The notes below the pieces were generated by a model. The model made no database searches, was not told where the DNA came from, and saw only the letters and a program-made list of their open reading frames with translations. Positions 1-12,835 of a stretch of DNA of 64,000 nucleotides are shown piece by piece (the stretch's first letter is position 1; the number at the start of each line of letters is the position of its first letter). Source of the stretch: Vespula vulgaris (taxonomy: Eukaryota; Arthropoda; Insecta; Hymenoptera; Vespidae); NCBI RefSeq assembly GCF_905475345.1, contig NC_066597.1, positions 3,015,001-3,079,000 of the forward strand, in the 5' to 3' direction. Made by a program: the position numbers and the translations under genes.

Positions 1-896
1 CAATTCTTTTTGTTTTGTTTTTCCATTTTGTTTTTTCGTTTTGTTAATTCTTTTTCTACTTATGTCTTTTCCAATGGTCAATCAAAAAGAACATAACGTC
101 AAAAGTATACGAAGACGACCGACCCGTTCCTTTACTTATTTTCTTCTTTATTGCTTACTGATGACTTTTCCGATTCTCTTCCGACACGTTGCCTCTGTAA
201 AACAGATTTACCACTAAAATGTCTCAGAAAATTTCATTCCTCGCTAATCTAGAAAATATACTATTAGATTTTAGTTTGTTTTAAGTGTATCAAGATATCT
301 GTGTATATAACGTTTAATCGATCAACCATATTGGATAAATGTTTACTCGATCGTTGATGTAATATATTTGATTATAGATACATACATACTATTTACGTAC
401 ATATATATTCTACGTGCATGTGTAAGGAAATATTTAAAAAAAAAAAAAAAAAAGATTAAAAAGAAATGATACGATAGAAACAAAGATGGACGACTTAAGT
501 ACTTCTTTCTCTCTCTTTCGCACACGTACGCAATTACTTCCGAATGATATAGAAAGAGATAGAAATATTGTAAGCGTATGTGTGGACGGAATAAGAAAAG
601 TAAAAGATAGAGATAGAGAAATATAGCGTACGTGTGGATAGAAAAAGATAGTGAATCCGATTCGATCGGTCGATGCTTTACCGAACGAACGAGTCTATAT
701 CGATATTTTCTTGTTCACTGAGAATCCCTCGGGATATGGGCGCGTGGATGAAACGAAGAAACGAAAGAAGGAAGATCGTAGAAATCCCGATCTAGATTTA
801 ATTCAGCATGGACTACGTCGTCCTCGCTTCGTTCGATGTCCATCGTCGATACCTCAGGGCATTTCAAGACTCTCTCTCCCTCTTTTTTTCTCTTTC

Positions 897-921
897 TCTA
901 TCTATCTATCTGTCTATCTAC

Positions 922-955
<34 letters not shown>
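897..955. repeat. (TCTA)n microsatellite
   Basis: Tetranucleotide tract with a few TCTG/CCTA interruptions. It explains the Ser/Ile/Tyr/Leu-rich open frames that overlap it. Confidence 0.95.
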
Positions 956-959
<4 letters not shown>

Positions 960-2176
960 CTATCTTTTTTATTTTCTATCTTTCTAAAAGAAACAACGTT
1001 TTCTTTTTAAATCGACGATTCAATTTCTATTACTATACATAATACGTAAATATCACTCGAAACAAATTTTCTTTTATTGAATTAACGTAGATCAATTATA
1101 TCGATTATCGTTAATATTTTTTTTATCGAGTAGAATTGTATTATTAATAATAAAGATAACTGGGAAAACATACACTTTAAAGGGAAAATTTCGAGTCATT
1201 AATTTATATGTTTATAATGTGCTATTAGAGTATGGTATTATCGTACTTATAATTCTTTATAATAATATTAAAAAAAAAATAAATAAAAAGAGATAAATCT
1301 TTGCACAAGCCTATATAACATGCGGTTCATGTTTTATACTTGTAATTTGTAAAGATTTAAGGATTAAGGGAATTTCTTTTTTTTTTTTTATAGGAATTAA
1401 CATTTAAATAGAAAGTAAATATTCGTTAAAATAATCATTTACTTTGCGATTACTGTCGATAGAATCATATGTCGATATCAATGTACAATGATATTGTAAC
1501 GATTAGGATAGCTAAACCGAATCGATCTCTCGCTTTCTCTCTCTCTTTTTTTTTCTCTTTCCGTCTCTGTCTCTGTCTCTATCTCCGTCTCAAGATAAAT
1601 TTCTTTCGATAGGATTGAAATTAATTCAATATCGAACTACAAGACAATTTCAAGCTATGACGTAACTGTTTCTTCTTTCTTGCTTCTCCTTTTTTTTTAT
1701 CATTTTTACTAATTTTTCAAATTAGATATAAAAGCTTATATAAACACAACATGCGCACTGTCGTTTGAAATCACTGATACACCTACATTATGTGACAATG
1801 AAATGAAAATAAAAGAATTATTCCGTTTTCTTTTCTTTTTTTTTCTTTTTAATCTCCGTCGTTACGAAAGAAAAGAAGGTAATGGGAAAAAAGAAAAGAA
1901 AATAAAAAAAGAGAAAGAAAAGGAAGGAAGGATCCAATTCTTTGTTTCGTTTTTGTTTATTACTTTATCGGTTTTATTCGCACATAGATATACAGATACG
2001 GTAATATCCTTTGAAAACCCATGAGAATGCAGTTTGATCGGTTATTGGTGGCATTAATACGTTAGTAGTTAATCCGCTTACGTTACCAGAGAAATCTTTC
2101 GTTTTATATTTTATTTCTTTTTTTCTTTTTTTATCTTCGTTATCACCGATGAAAACTAAAGAGAAAAAGAGGGAAC

Positions 2177-2202
2177 GAGAGAGAGAGAGAGAGAGAGAGA
2201 GA
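2177..2202. repeat. (GA)n microsatellite
   Basis: Pure dinucleotide tract of about 13 units, one of dozens of GA/CT tracts in the window. Confidence 0.95.
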
Positions 2203-2322
2203 CGTGGCGCAGTGATGCGAGTGATATTATCACATAAATGCATAACTAATTAATCAGTGTATTGTGTAAAATGGATTGTAACGATGGTGAAAGAATAATA
2301 ACGAAAAGAGAGAGTGAGAAAG

Positions 2323-2324
<2 letters not shown>

Positions 2325-2359
<35 letters not shown>
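2325..2359. repeat. (TA)n microsatellite
   Basis: Pure TA tract of about 17 units, followed 120 bp later by a (CT)n tract at 2478-2508. Confidence 0.95.
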
Positions 2360-2364
<5 letters not shown>

Positions 2365-2476
2365 CACACATATATAGAGAAACATATAACTTCAGAGTCG
2401 ATATTCGATCGACATAGCATCTCGTTCAAATTAACTTTGATTGATTGTTCGGTTTTAATTGAGCCGTTGTTGCACA

Positions 2477-2510
<34 letters not shown>

Positions 2511-3299
2511 TTCTCTCTTGTTGACCACCGAGTTTGTTTTTCTTTTTATTTTTTTTTTTTGTTATTTATTTACTTCGAAACAGACCCCCGAAAAATTCTA
2601 CGCACGACCGCGCTATGAAATTAATTAAAACGGAAACACGTGTTGATCTTATCGACGATGTGTCACATACTTTGTTTGTGTTTTTTTTCGAGCGACTTTG
2701 TCTCTTTCTCTCTCGCTCTTTTTTATGCCCTTCACAAAGATCGCGTCAATCGACGGTTAACGAGGATGTAAAATTGTGACTGTCGCGTAAACGATACGAG
2801 ATATCGTACTATTTTAGATTGGCTTATCATTTTTTTTTCTTCGTCGATTTATTTACACGTATAAAAAATTATGATACACACCACACACGCACACACATAT
2901 ATATTCGTTATAAATGTTTGCAAACTTTATTGTGAACTCATACTTTATTGTGTATTCATTATTATTATTAAAAAAAGAATGAATGAATGAAACGAAGAAA
3001 AGATTAAAAATAACGAGAAAGAGAGAGAGAGAGAAAAATGGATGTGTCAAATCATGAGAAAATAACACTTATCGACAAGTGTTTCCGTAATAACTAATTA
3101 GCCGATTAACAAAGTTTCTAGTATTCGGTGATGGATTTTCTTATCGAAAATCTTTACTTTCCCTCTCTGTCACTCTCTAATCCTCTTCTCCATATTTCTT
3201 TTCTCCTCCATCTCCTCCTTCATCTTCTCCATCCTTTTCGTTCTCTAAAGCATGAACGAAACGCACACTCGCCATCCTTCTTCTCCTCCTCCTCCTCCT

Positions 3300-3480
3300 C
3301 CTCCTCTTATTACTATTCGCCAATGGCACTCAGGAATTGTCCGCTCAGCCGTTTGTGTTCAAAGAGAATTAGCGATAATAACGAGCTGTCGGTTGATTGC
3401 CTCGGCAACGTTCATCGATCCTCACCCCCTCTCTCTCACCCCACATCCTTTCGACGAGGAGACGTGCCATTAATCCGTAG
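3300..3480. promoter_or_regulatory. GC-richer island, possible conserved noncoding element
   Basis: This island follows a (CTC)n tract (3282-3307). It is higher-complexity sequence with CpG-containing words and an attagcgataataacg core near 3367-3383. All frames are short or run into repeats, and there is no splice-site pair, so coding is unlikely. A regulatory role is inferred only from composition. Confidence 0.25.
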
Positions 3481-3490
3481 CTCAATGAAA

Positions 3491-3536
3491 GAGAGATAGA
3501 AATAGAGATAGATAGATAGATATATAGATGGATAGG

Positions 3537-3606
<70 letters not shown>

Positions 3607-3616
3607 GAAAGAGAAA
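3491..3616. repeat. GATA plus long (GA)n compound microsatellite
   Basis: A (GATA)-type block at about 3509-3530 leads into an almost pure GA tract over 3540-3605. The long homopurine strand is a mirror-repeat sequence of the kind that can form triplex DNA. Confidence 0.95.
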
Positions 3617-6599
3617 TAGAAATAGAAAAGGATTGATATCTGCTCGTATACGAAAGTAATAAATTGTAGTTTACTACGTAGGGTTGAAAAATATTTTGCT
3701 TGAATTACGAGCTATATTTGTTAATTTTCTTTCATTTTCGATTCCTTTTTTTTATTCATTTTTTTCTCTTTTGACTTCTTTTTTTTTTTTTAAATTCGAC
3801 CAGTCCTTTCTCTTTCTGTATCTCTCTTTTTCTTTTTTTTTTTCTTTATTTCCTGTATTCTTTTATCTTTTATTTTTTTTTTGCGATTTGACCGTGGTTT
3901 TATCTCTTTTTTTTTTATTTGGTTGTTCTTGTTTCACGCAAATTGTCAAGAAATTTCTTATTTATCTTTAACAACAAAGAAGAACTTCACTTTTTTTCCC
4001 CCTCAATCGTCATATTTTTTTTATATTCCACGGATGGATACTTCACTTTTTTTCCTGTTTCTCTTCCTCTTCCCCCCCCCCCCTCTCTCTCTCGTTTCCT
4101 TATTTTTTTATTTATTTTTCTCTCTTCGTTAATTTATCGTTGAAAGTAAGAAGGTTACTTTCGTTATAAGAGTTTGACCGTTCTGATCCTCTCAGACTAT
4201 TTCTGTCGACGGTGACCGACCGAATCTCCCTTGAGAGGAAAAGAGAAAGTATCCAGGCTCTCTCTGGATAATAAGAGAAGAACTTAGCTTTGCGTTAAAA
4301 GCTTAGGATATTGTTAGAAGATATGTATTAAGATAGAACTTATTTATTTTTCTTTTCTTTTTTCTTTTCTTTTTTCTTTTCTTTCTTTTTTTTTTTCTTA
4401 TCGATCCAATGGTTAGTCCATTACTAAAAATATTTATTTTTTTACTTACGAATTTCTTTTTTGTACGTGATTTTTTTAAATTTTGCACAGTATATAGCCC
4501 ATATTTTTAATATTTGTATTATGTCATTAGCGACGTAACAATGTTCATAGTTTATTATACGATGCTTAAAATAATGTAATAGTTTTTGTCAAATAAATTC
4601 TACGTTCTTTTAAATAGTATCGTCAATGATAAAATGCAGAATAATGTACACACGCATAGACGTATGTTCATTTATTAGAAATCGTATGAAAAGTTTTGTT
4701 CTTTTTTTTGAATATAAAGTACTGAAAATAAATTATGATTATCGAGTTTAGAATACTATCGAGTCTTTTGACAGTGAGAGCGTGACACGTGTTATTTGCG
4801 ATCGAATTGTGTTTCATTCGTTTTGTTGAATATGTTTATTTTAACAACGAACAAACTACAAACTCTCCATTTAGGAAAATAAACTACGATTAAACCACTT
4901 TCACGTAGTTCCATTGCCGTTATTAAATAATACGATATACAACGTCGTACCAACCGTATCAACTATTTATTCATAATAAATGTGTCTACTATCTTTAATC
5001 GAAACATCGATTTTATCATAACAATCATACAATACCTTGTAGATATATTTGTACGATCGAATTATTTATACAAATCATTTCTAATACGAATAATGAAATA
5101 TCTTTTCGATACAATAAGATTTAAACAATATTAATAGGTAGATTTATAATCGAGTTACTTTTTCAACAAGTAATAAATAAAAAGTCGACGCGAATATAAG
5201 AAGATAAATCAAAATTATATTTGACGAGTACGAGAGAAAGAAATATATCGTGAGGGTGCAATTTATATATGCTTTCGCAAATGATTCGTCGATCGCAGTA
5301 AAAGCGTTTTAAGGGAAAGAAAAAATTTTATGTCGATCCTTGCTCCATTACGAACGCTATTAACGAGCCTGTTTTAATTGCGAATACAAATATATAACGA
5401 GCTTGTTTATCTCTTCGCTTTCCTTTCTTTTTTAATTTTTTTTTCTTTTTTTTTTCCAAATAATCATTAGCGCAAAATATATATTAAGATCTATACTCTT
5501 TGTCCTTGTTGAATATAATCAAAGCAAAAATCATCTTCTTCTGCATTGAGTAAACGTTCGTTCGAGATATCTAACGTGGTTGGCATTTCTTCGACGAAGA
5601 TCGTCGGACGAAATAGAAAGAGAAAGATATATAGGAAAACAGAAAAAGGGGTGAAGGTAGAGAGGAGGAGAAGAGTGAAGAGGAAGAGATAGAAACACCG
5701 TAGAAAATGACTTGTTATCTCCGCGGATCCGCATTTTCCAGAAACGTCAAAAACTTCCTCTCGTTCGAAACGAAGCTCGACGTTGGAACGTCGTTAGCAA
5801 GAGGGTGAGGAGAGGGATTGGTTAAGGGGTGAGTGGTGAGGAGGAGAGGACGAAGAGAACGACGACGATGACGACGACGAATCGCTCGAAATGAAACTCG
5901 AAATGTAACGTTCTCTGACGTGGCCGTGATCGAACGTTCTTTGCGAAATAAGAAAATGGACTCATTAGTCAATTTATATATATACTCTCACGTACACACA
6001 CATACACAGAAATTTTATATTGGGGAATAAGTAAGTGAATCTTATTAAAGAGAGAGAGAGCCAATTTATTTATGTATATTTAATTTCTTATATGGTGCGT
6101 GTGTATATATATATATATGTATAAATTCACTATATAATGAATATGTACGAAAAATACACACACACATGTATGTTTAAGATAAATAGTTTTTTTTTTTTTT
6201 CATAGATCGCGATAGTCGTAAAATGAGACGAAAAAATCGAAAGTAATCTTTTTACATTTTTTATTTATTTATTTCTTTTTCGTTTTTCAATGCCTATTTT
6301 TCTTCTTTCACTTTTTGGGGTCTTTCTTTTATTTTTCTTTTTTTTTTCCAAATCATCAGAATTCTATTTTTCGAGAAGTAACAAGTCGGCGAATTCTTTT
6401 ATTCAAATCGTAATCGTACTCGATCGTATTGTAAATCGAAAAAATGTTTTTTTTCGATTGCTCGAGAAGTTTCAAGTTCGACAAATCGATAGATCGAAGA
6501 CACGTGAATTGGTTACAGGATAGAGATTAGAGGGAGAGACTTACGCATCTCTACTCTCACTTCGATCTTCTCCTCTTCATTCCTCCCACTCCTGCTTCC

Positions 6600-6735
6600 C
6601 ATCACCCACACCCATATTCGAATAGTTCTACTGACGAGTAACGGGCGTCAGGCTAAATCGAAACTACCGAACTACTCGAGGCAATTAGTAATAACTAATT
6701 AGTTATCGAGGACACGCTGAGCTTTAGCGATGGTG
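6600..6735. promoter_or_regulatory. Possible enhancer island with palindromic homeodomain site
   Basis: GC-richer island containing a perfect 14-bp palindrome, taactaattagtta, at 6692-6705. It embeds back-to-back TAAT cores (TAATTA), preceded by another ATTA at 6684-6687. Paired TAAT/ATTA cores are the known dimer arrangement for paired-class homeodomain proteins. The enhancer role is inference. Confidence 0.3.
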
Positions 6736-6781
6736 GTTCCTTGAAGGAGGTGGTTGAAGGAGGAGAAGGAAGAAGAGAAAT

Positions 6782-6838
6782 AGGAGTAGGAGTAGAAGTG
6801 GGAGTAGAAGTGGGAGTAAGAGTAGAGGAGTAGTAGAA
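6782..6838. repeat. GGAGTA/GAAGTG hexanucleotide-type repeat
   Basis: Degenerate tandem of gagtag and gaagtg units. It generates the Thr/Pro/Ser-rich minus-strand open frame here, which is therefore not a gene. Confidence 0.85.
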
Positions 6839-7300
6839 GGGTTTCCAAACGAAGTTTCTAAGCTTCCCAAGATCAAACTGTATCACCGTTTCTGTTAGAA
6901 ATCAAAGCTGATCGTTGAAATAGTTCAGAGATATGACATCACCCTTTCGATATTCGAAATTCGATCGTATTCGTTCTATAAAGAGCTGATTTTGCACACA
7001 CACCCACGTCCACACCCATCCACACACATTTACATACCTATATAAGATCAATTAAAAAAGTAATCTATATGTATATGTAATCATAATATATATATATATG
7101 TATGATTTTTTTTCTATAAATTTCTTTTTGTTGTATACGTAGATGTCTATATATGTAGATCTACATACTATGTATGTATATGTATATATATATATGGCTT
7201 TAGATATACATTGATGTATATATATTTTTCCATATTATAAAAGTACAAAGCTTATAAAATTTTTTCCGATTTCTAATAGATTGTTATAAATATACTCAAT

Positions 7301-7322
7301 AACTTTTGACCCATCCTGTATA
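7301..7322. mobile_element. Mariner-type terminal-repeat relic
   Basis: The segment aacttttgacccatcctgta resembles the terminal inverted repeat of Tc1/mariner elements, and a variant (aacttttggcccgtccta) ends the intact MITE at 18740-18967. No left partner was seen upstream, so this is at best a solo terminal fragment. Confidence 0.35.
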
Positions 7323-7558
7323 TTACGTACATCTTTTGCGGTTTTTCAAACCTACCGTGTACATATCCTCTCTCTCTCTCTCCTCCTCCTATTTATCTAT
7401 CTCTCCATCAAGTATTTACATAGAAACGACGATATGATACGAACGCTGAGTCTACTAGAAATCGAAAATTAAAAAGACGAATTGCTCAGCAATATTAAAA
7501 ATGAATGAAGACGAAAATAATTAAAAAGTTTAAAAAATACTTAGAAAAAAAAAAAAGA

Positions 7559-7640
7559 CAAATAGATAGATAGACAGATGGGTAAATAGGTAGATAGATA
7601 GACAGATAGATAGACAGATGGGTAAATAGGTAGATAGATG

Positions 7641-7681
<41 letters not shown>

Positions 7682-7682
7682 T
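7559..7682. repeat. GATA-family microsatellite with 40-bp internal duplication
   Basis: The tract is built of gata, gaca and ggta units. The segment beginning gacagatgggtaaatagg occurs at 7573 and again at 7613, so a 40-bp unit of interrupted tetramers has been duplicated, after which pure GATA units run to about 7681. Confidence 0.9.
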
Positions 7683-8304
7683 AGGAGGAGACAGGGAGGG
7701 GTATATGTGATTCACCGTGCATTCATGGCATTCAATTGACTTTCAATTAGCACGAATTTTCCATTGGGAAGGTAAAAACAAGAATCCAACGAGCGAGAGC
7801 TATTCGTCTGGCAAATCGTTCGTTCATTCGTTCACTGCGAATCAATTCCCTCTCCCTTCACCCCTTTCTACTATTTTCTCTGTCTCTCTCATTCTCTTCT
7901 TCTCTTTTTCTCTGCTCTTCTCTCTCTCTCTCTCTCTCTCTCACTCTCTAAATCAGGGATACTGCGTGACACGCGTTACGGCTTGTTTCGATGTTTTCTC
8001 GTCATTAACGCGTTTCCAAGATCACGTTTCGCATGTTCTCATTTACGTCTCTGATTCTTCTCTTCCTTTTCGTTTAGATATTTTTCATTTTATTCCACTG
8101 TACATGGGTATATGTGTACGTGTACGTGTGTGCGTATATACATTACATATTCATTTACAAGGGATGCTTTGTTGGGAAATCGAAGTGCGTAGGATAATCG
8201 ATTCCTTCTTATTTTTATTTTTATAAATCAATTATCTATAATCTTTCTTTGAACTCTCTTACTCTTTTTTTTTTTATATAAGTTGTAGTATTAACAACCT
8301 AGGA

Positions 8305-8324
8305 AAACTTTTGGCTATCGTCTA
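8305..8324. mobile_element. Possible second mariner terminal-repeat relic
   Basis: The segment aaaacttttggctatcgtct is a weak match to the right end of the MITE at 18740-18967 (aacttttggcccgtcc). No partner repeat was identified. This is a low-confidence fragment. Confidence 0.2.
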
Positions 8325-8716
8325 AGAAATTACTTTTATACGTAGAGTACGTATTTTTCTTTCTTTTTTTCTTCCTTTCTTTCTTTTGTCTCTCTCTTTT
8401 TTTTTTATGGTTCATTTAATTTCATTCAGTTTATTCTCTGATTTATATCGCGGAGTAAGATCGCGTTTCATTTCATTTTAATCATTATTTCGTACATTTT
8501 TGAAGTGATAGAGAGAAATTTGATAATGGCCAAGAGAACAAGAAAAAGAAAATAATATCTCTTCTCCCTCTTATTTAATATTATATTCTTTTAATATTAA
8601 TTTCGTTGAATTACTCGTTTTATTCGATTTTATTTATTTCACGAGATTCCGTTTCATTCGATTTGAATACGTTATATATGTACTTTACGTTTTACGTAAG
8701 GAGTAGAAATTTATAT

Positions 8717-8741
8717 TAACAACAACAACAACAACAATAAC

Positions 8742-8785
<44 letters not shown>

Positions 8786-8804
8786 TGATGATGATGATAA
8801 TAAT
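8717..8804. repeat. (AAC)n(AAT)n(ATG)n compound microsatellite
   Basis: Three adjacent triplet arrays grade into one another: aac, then aat over about 40 bp, then atg. Confidence 0.95.
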
Positions 8805-9002
8805 GAAATAACGTGGCTATATATTTTCTGAAATGTTTTATCATATTTGCGTATATAGATGAATTTATTTTGGTGGATTGATTTAATTTATTTTATACAT
8901 ATTTATATCCAATTTAATATACAATAATGTCGTTATATTTATTAAAAATATTAGGAAAATATTAATCAATGTAGTAGCAGCAATGAAATAATCTTTTTTA
9001 TC

Positions 9003-9040
<38 letters not shown>

Positions 9041-9250
9041 GACACACACACACTTCAATATTTTTTTTTTATCATTCCATCTCTATTTCATTCATTATAT
9101 TTGACTAGATTTTTATTATAATATTCGTATTATCATGTCGTACATTTTTTTATTCCGCAAAAAGAAAAAAAAACTGAGATAAAACAACTTTATAAGATTC
9201 TTCTCTTTCTTCCTTTTTTTTTTCTTCTTCGTTGTTAGGACGACTAATCT

Positions 9251-9253
<3 letters not shown>

Positions 9254-9296
<43 letters not shown>
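9254..9296. repeat. (TA)n microsatellite
   Basis: Pure TA tract of about 21 units, preceded by a (CT)n tract at 9006-9036. Confidence 0.95.
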
Positions 9297-9301
<5 letters not shown>

Positions 9302-9494
9302 AAAAGGGGAAAAAAAATAAAAGAGCAGATAATGTGAATTCTAATCGAACGAACGAATCTTTACGCTCGAATAGATTTTAAATAAACAAAAGAAGTTAAA
9401 AGAATGAGACAGATCTTGATAGATCTCAGAAAAATTCTTACTATGGTTCTTCTCTTTCTTTCTCTTTCTCTTTTTTTTTCTCTCTTTCTCGTTC

Positions 9495-9690
9495 TTAAAG
9501 TGGAAGAACCTCAAGGTATTTCTCTACTCGGCTCAATTTTTCAAAAGCCATGCTCGTTCTTATCCTTCGGCATTCGGACACCGTGCACGCGAGCACGATC
9601 AAGCATTCCGAAAGTTTTACGGATGGCCGCATGTATTTTTCATATGCATCGAGGGAATCCTTGCGGAAGTTCCACAAGACAAGGGAAGTG
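9495..9690. promoter_or_regulatory. Higher-complexity island open in several frames
   Basis: About 195 bp of non-repetitive sequence is flanked by CT and GA tracts. It is open in two + frames and one - frame, which is what GC-richer CpG-containing sequence tends to give and does not itself favour coding. No acceptor/donor pair brackets it. It could be a conserved noncoding element or an unrecognised exon. Confidence 0.2.
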
Positions 9691-9726
9691 AAAAGGAACG
9701 GAGAGATGGTAGAGGGGAGAAAGATT

Positions 9727-9764
<38 letters not shown>

Positions 9765-10390
9765 AAGGAAAAAAAGAAAGAAATTCTCATGAACAACTTA
9801 AAAAAAAAACAACTTCGTCATTCTATATCGCGTTCATCTTGATCGGACATGTATAAAGATTTAAACATGTAAATAATATTTATCAGCTGTGCTTATATAT
9901 ATTTTTATATTATTTATATATATGTATATATATCTGTACATGTATATATAACTTAATATACGTACAAGTATAATGTAAAAGAAAGAACAAATAATATTGG
10001 AGATAACTAATTTTATTTCTTACAGTTTGTTACAAGAAATAAATTATAAAAATATAAATAATGTATATAAAAATGATTTGATCTCTCGTTTCTCGAGACG
10101 ACGATTCGTAAATCTGAATGAACGAAAAGAGAACAAAATACAATAAAACGAAATAAAATGAAAGATAAAGAAAGATATGTTGAAGTAGGGGTGTGTTGTA
10201 TGAGTTGAGAGGAAGCGAGATGGAGCGATTATGCTTCGAAATGAGAATCGACAGGATTGCAGCACTTAGTTAGCAAGAGGGAACGAGGTTTACCTGGAAT
10301 TGGGTACTCTAGAGGCCGAGGTTCTGCTAGTCAGGAATCTCGGTTATTCCGATTAAGTCTCCGTTCCAGTCAACGGGATCGTTGAACGAC

Positions 10391-10421
<31 letters not shown>

Positions 10422-10460
10422 GGATGAATAGATAGATGGATAGACAGATAGATAGACAGA
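10391..10460. repeat. (GATA)n microsatellite
   Basis: GATA units with GGAT and GACA interruptions, 30 bp upstream of a pentanucleotide array. Confidence 0.95.
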
Positions 10461-10490
10461 AACTGAAATCTTTATGAAATTCGTAAGTCC

Positions 10491-10566
10491 AATCGAATCG
10501 AATCGAATCGAATCTGATGGAATCGAATCGAATCGAATCGAATCGAATCGAATCGAATCGAATCGA
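10491..10566. repeat. (AATCG)n pentanucleotide array
   Basis: About 15 copies of aatcg with one variant block near 10516-10525 (ctgatggaat). The unit is CpG-containing, and its translation gives the FDSIR repeat of the overlapping minus-strand frame. Confidence 0.95.
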
Positions 10567-10786
10567 AGGGGACCGAGCAATTCCTTACTCTTCACCTCGT
10601 CTTCTTCCTTATAAACGTTCTAATCGTTCTAATAATTCTCCTAATCATCATTTCTAACGTAAAAGAATTATCGAAGATCAAACTGGTCTTTTGGAAAATT
10701 TTCCTTTTAATCTTCTTGGATAATATCAAATTTTTTTTCTTTTTTCTAAGATCGTGGAAAGATTTTTTCTCTCGAGATAGAGAGGG

Positions 10787-10787
10787 T

Positions 10788-10831
<44 letters not shown>

Positions 10832-10838
10832 TGTGTGT
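10787..10838. repeat. (GA)n-(GT)n microsatellite
   Basis: GA tract of about 20 units followed directly by a short GT tract. Confidence 0.95.
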
Positions 10839-11672
10839 ATCATATGCGTGTATGTGAATATATGTATGTTTATGTGTATTTAAAAAAGATGCATCCTTTA
10901 CAAAAGTCAAGGCCAGAGGCGCGATTTCGTTAATACGATGAACACGAAGAGAATATGTACGTGCTATGTTAGTTTCGATATTACAGAAGAGGAAACTTGA
11001 AAGGATGAGAAACTGGTGGGAGGGGAGGGGTGATAGCTGAGAATGGTTTGAAAGACGGGTACATAGAGAAAGAGAGAGAGAGAGAGGCATAGAGAAGAAA
11101 AGAGAGAGAGAGAGAGAAAGAGAGATGGTAAATACTTTTCGTCTCTCTTAGTCTTACCAGATCAGTTCGCTTCCTTATCGAAATTCTTAATTAGAAAATT
11201 TTAATTATGTTTTGAGGCTCTACCCTTGAAAGAGGGAATAGAGAATAGAGAGGAAGTCGAGTAAGTAGGCTTCAACTATCGAACGTTGAGAAGAAGAAGA
11301 AGAGATGCTGCGTTGCTGTTGCTGCTATTGCTGATGCTGTTGTTAGCATCCCTTGGTATATACCTTAAAGATAGTGAAATTTTGTTAGACGAAAATGTTT
11401 GAAGGAGAGAGAAAGAAAGAAAGAGATAGAAGAAGATTCCTTTCTCTCCCTCTCCCTCTCTTTCTTTCTCTCTTTTTCTTTCTCCTTCATTCTTCTTCGC
11501 TTCTTTACTCGAAGATGCCGAGTTCTACAGGAGAGACACGGCAATTAAGCTCGTTCTTGATAAAGATATCGTCCCCGCCCTCTCGTTTTGATAAGTTGAT
11601 ATTACATTTCACCTGAGCCTCGTCTTTTAATAGCCTTTATTTATTTATTTGCTTATTTATTTTTATCGATTT

Positions 11673-11692
11673 GATCGATCGATCGATCGATG
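11673..11692. repeat. Short (GATC)n array
   Basis: Five tandem GATC/CGAT units. The sequence is self-complementary. Confidence 0.85.
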
Positions 11693-12480
11693 GGTCGAAC
11701 GAATGTTCGCCGATGAAATGTTCGTATTCGCCACTTCTTTCGTGTTTTTTTCCTCTCGCTTTCTTTTGCTCTTATTTATCATGTTTTTTTCTTTCATCGA
11801 TTTTTTCGCTTTTCCTCTTTCTTTTTTTCATTCCTCTAGAATTTCCGACGAGTTATTTTCGAAAGGAACAGGTAATTCGTAGTCACCGGGATCTTCGGCT
11901 AAAGATTATATTTCATTTATTTTCTTGGAATTTTGTCTTGGAATTTGGAATCCGTCGAAGTATCGAAAAGAAAAAGAAAGAAAAGAAGAAAAGAGAAACA
12001 AGAAAAGAAAAGAAAAGAAAAGAAAGGACAAACAATAGGGCTTGCGAAAAGATACGTATGAATGTTGCAGTGGATACTCACGTACGACGTAGCTCGAAAG
12101 TTGAGGTAGGGGTGTGTGAGTGATACGAGAGAGGGGATGGGGTTAAAACAGAAAGTATAGTGAATAATAAATAGCGTCGAACGTTTGAAAGGGTCTCTCT
12201 TGAACTAAGCAAAAGCAACGGAAGACCTTTGCCGTTTTCGTTGACACGTCTACCTCGATTAGCAAGCTCGTTTCTTCCTTTCTCTCCCACTCTCTCACTC
12301 TCTCACTCTCTCTTTCTCTCTTTCTCTTTCTCTTTCTCTTTCTTGCTCGTTCTCCTCTTTTAGTACGAAGTTAATTGTCGACAAATTAGTCGAGGGTGGA
12401 TAGAAAATTAATCAAACGCAAAACGTACGAATGGAAGAGACGTATGCGGCGGAATAGTCACGGTTGGTGGTTATGAAGCT

Positions 12481-12555
12481 AGTAGTAGTAGTAGTAGTAG
12501 TTAGTGATAGTGGTGGTGGTAGTAGTAGTTAGTGATAGTGGTGGTGGTGGTAGTA
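12481..12555. repeat. (GTA)n/(GTG)n triplet array
   Basis: Alternating GTA and GTG triplets with a duplicated ttagtgatagtgg block. It is followed by a (GA)n tract at 12650-12693 and a (TA)n tract at 12791-12832. Confidence 0.9.
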
Positions 12556-12648
12556 ATAAAAGAGAAAAGGGACCTAGTGAGAGGAGCTTGACACAAAGGT
12601 GTATTTGGGAGAAGATAGGAAAAAGAGAGACAGTAGCATACAGAAAGA

Positions 12649-12697
<49 letters not shown>

Positions 12698-12787
12698 TGC
12701 GAGCAGGACAACGCGACCTGGCAACTTTATCCGGCTGTATTAACGCCGAGTAACGCGTATAATTATCGTTTGAACTCCATTTTAGTC

Positions 12788-12835
<48 letters not shown>

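Noticed and set aside
651..1042. Open frames over the TCTA tract on +
   Set aside because: The 3' halves are translations of (TCTA)n and poly-T, with no splice sites or family resemblance.
2206..2226. gtggcgcagtgatgcgag, superficially like a tRNA D-arm
   Set aside because: No matching T-arm, anticodon arm or acceptor stem nearby.
10288..10300. Minus-strand cag|gtaaac junction as a recursive site
   Set aside because: The upstream sequence on that strand is not pyrimidine-rich, and no partner donor was noted.
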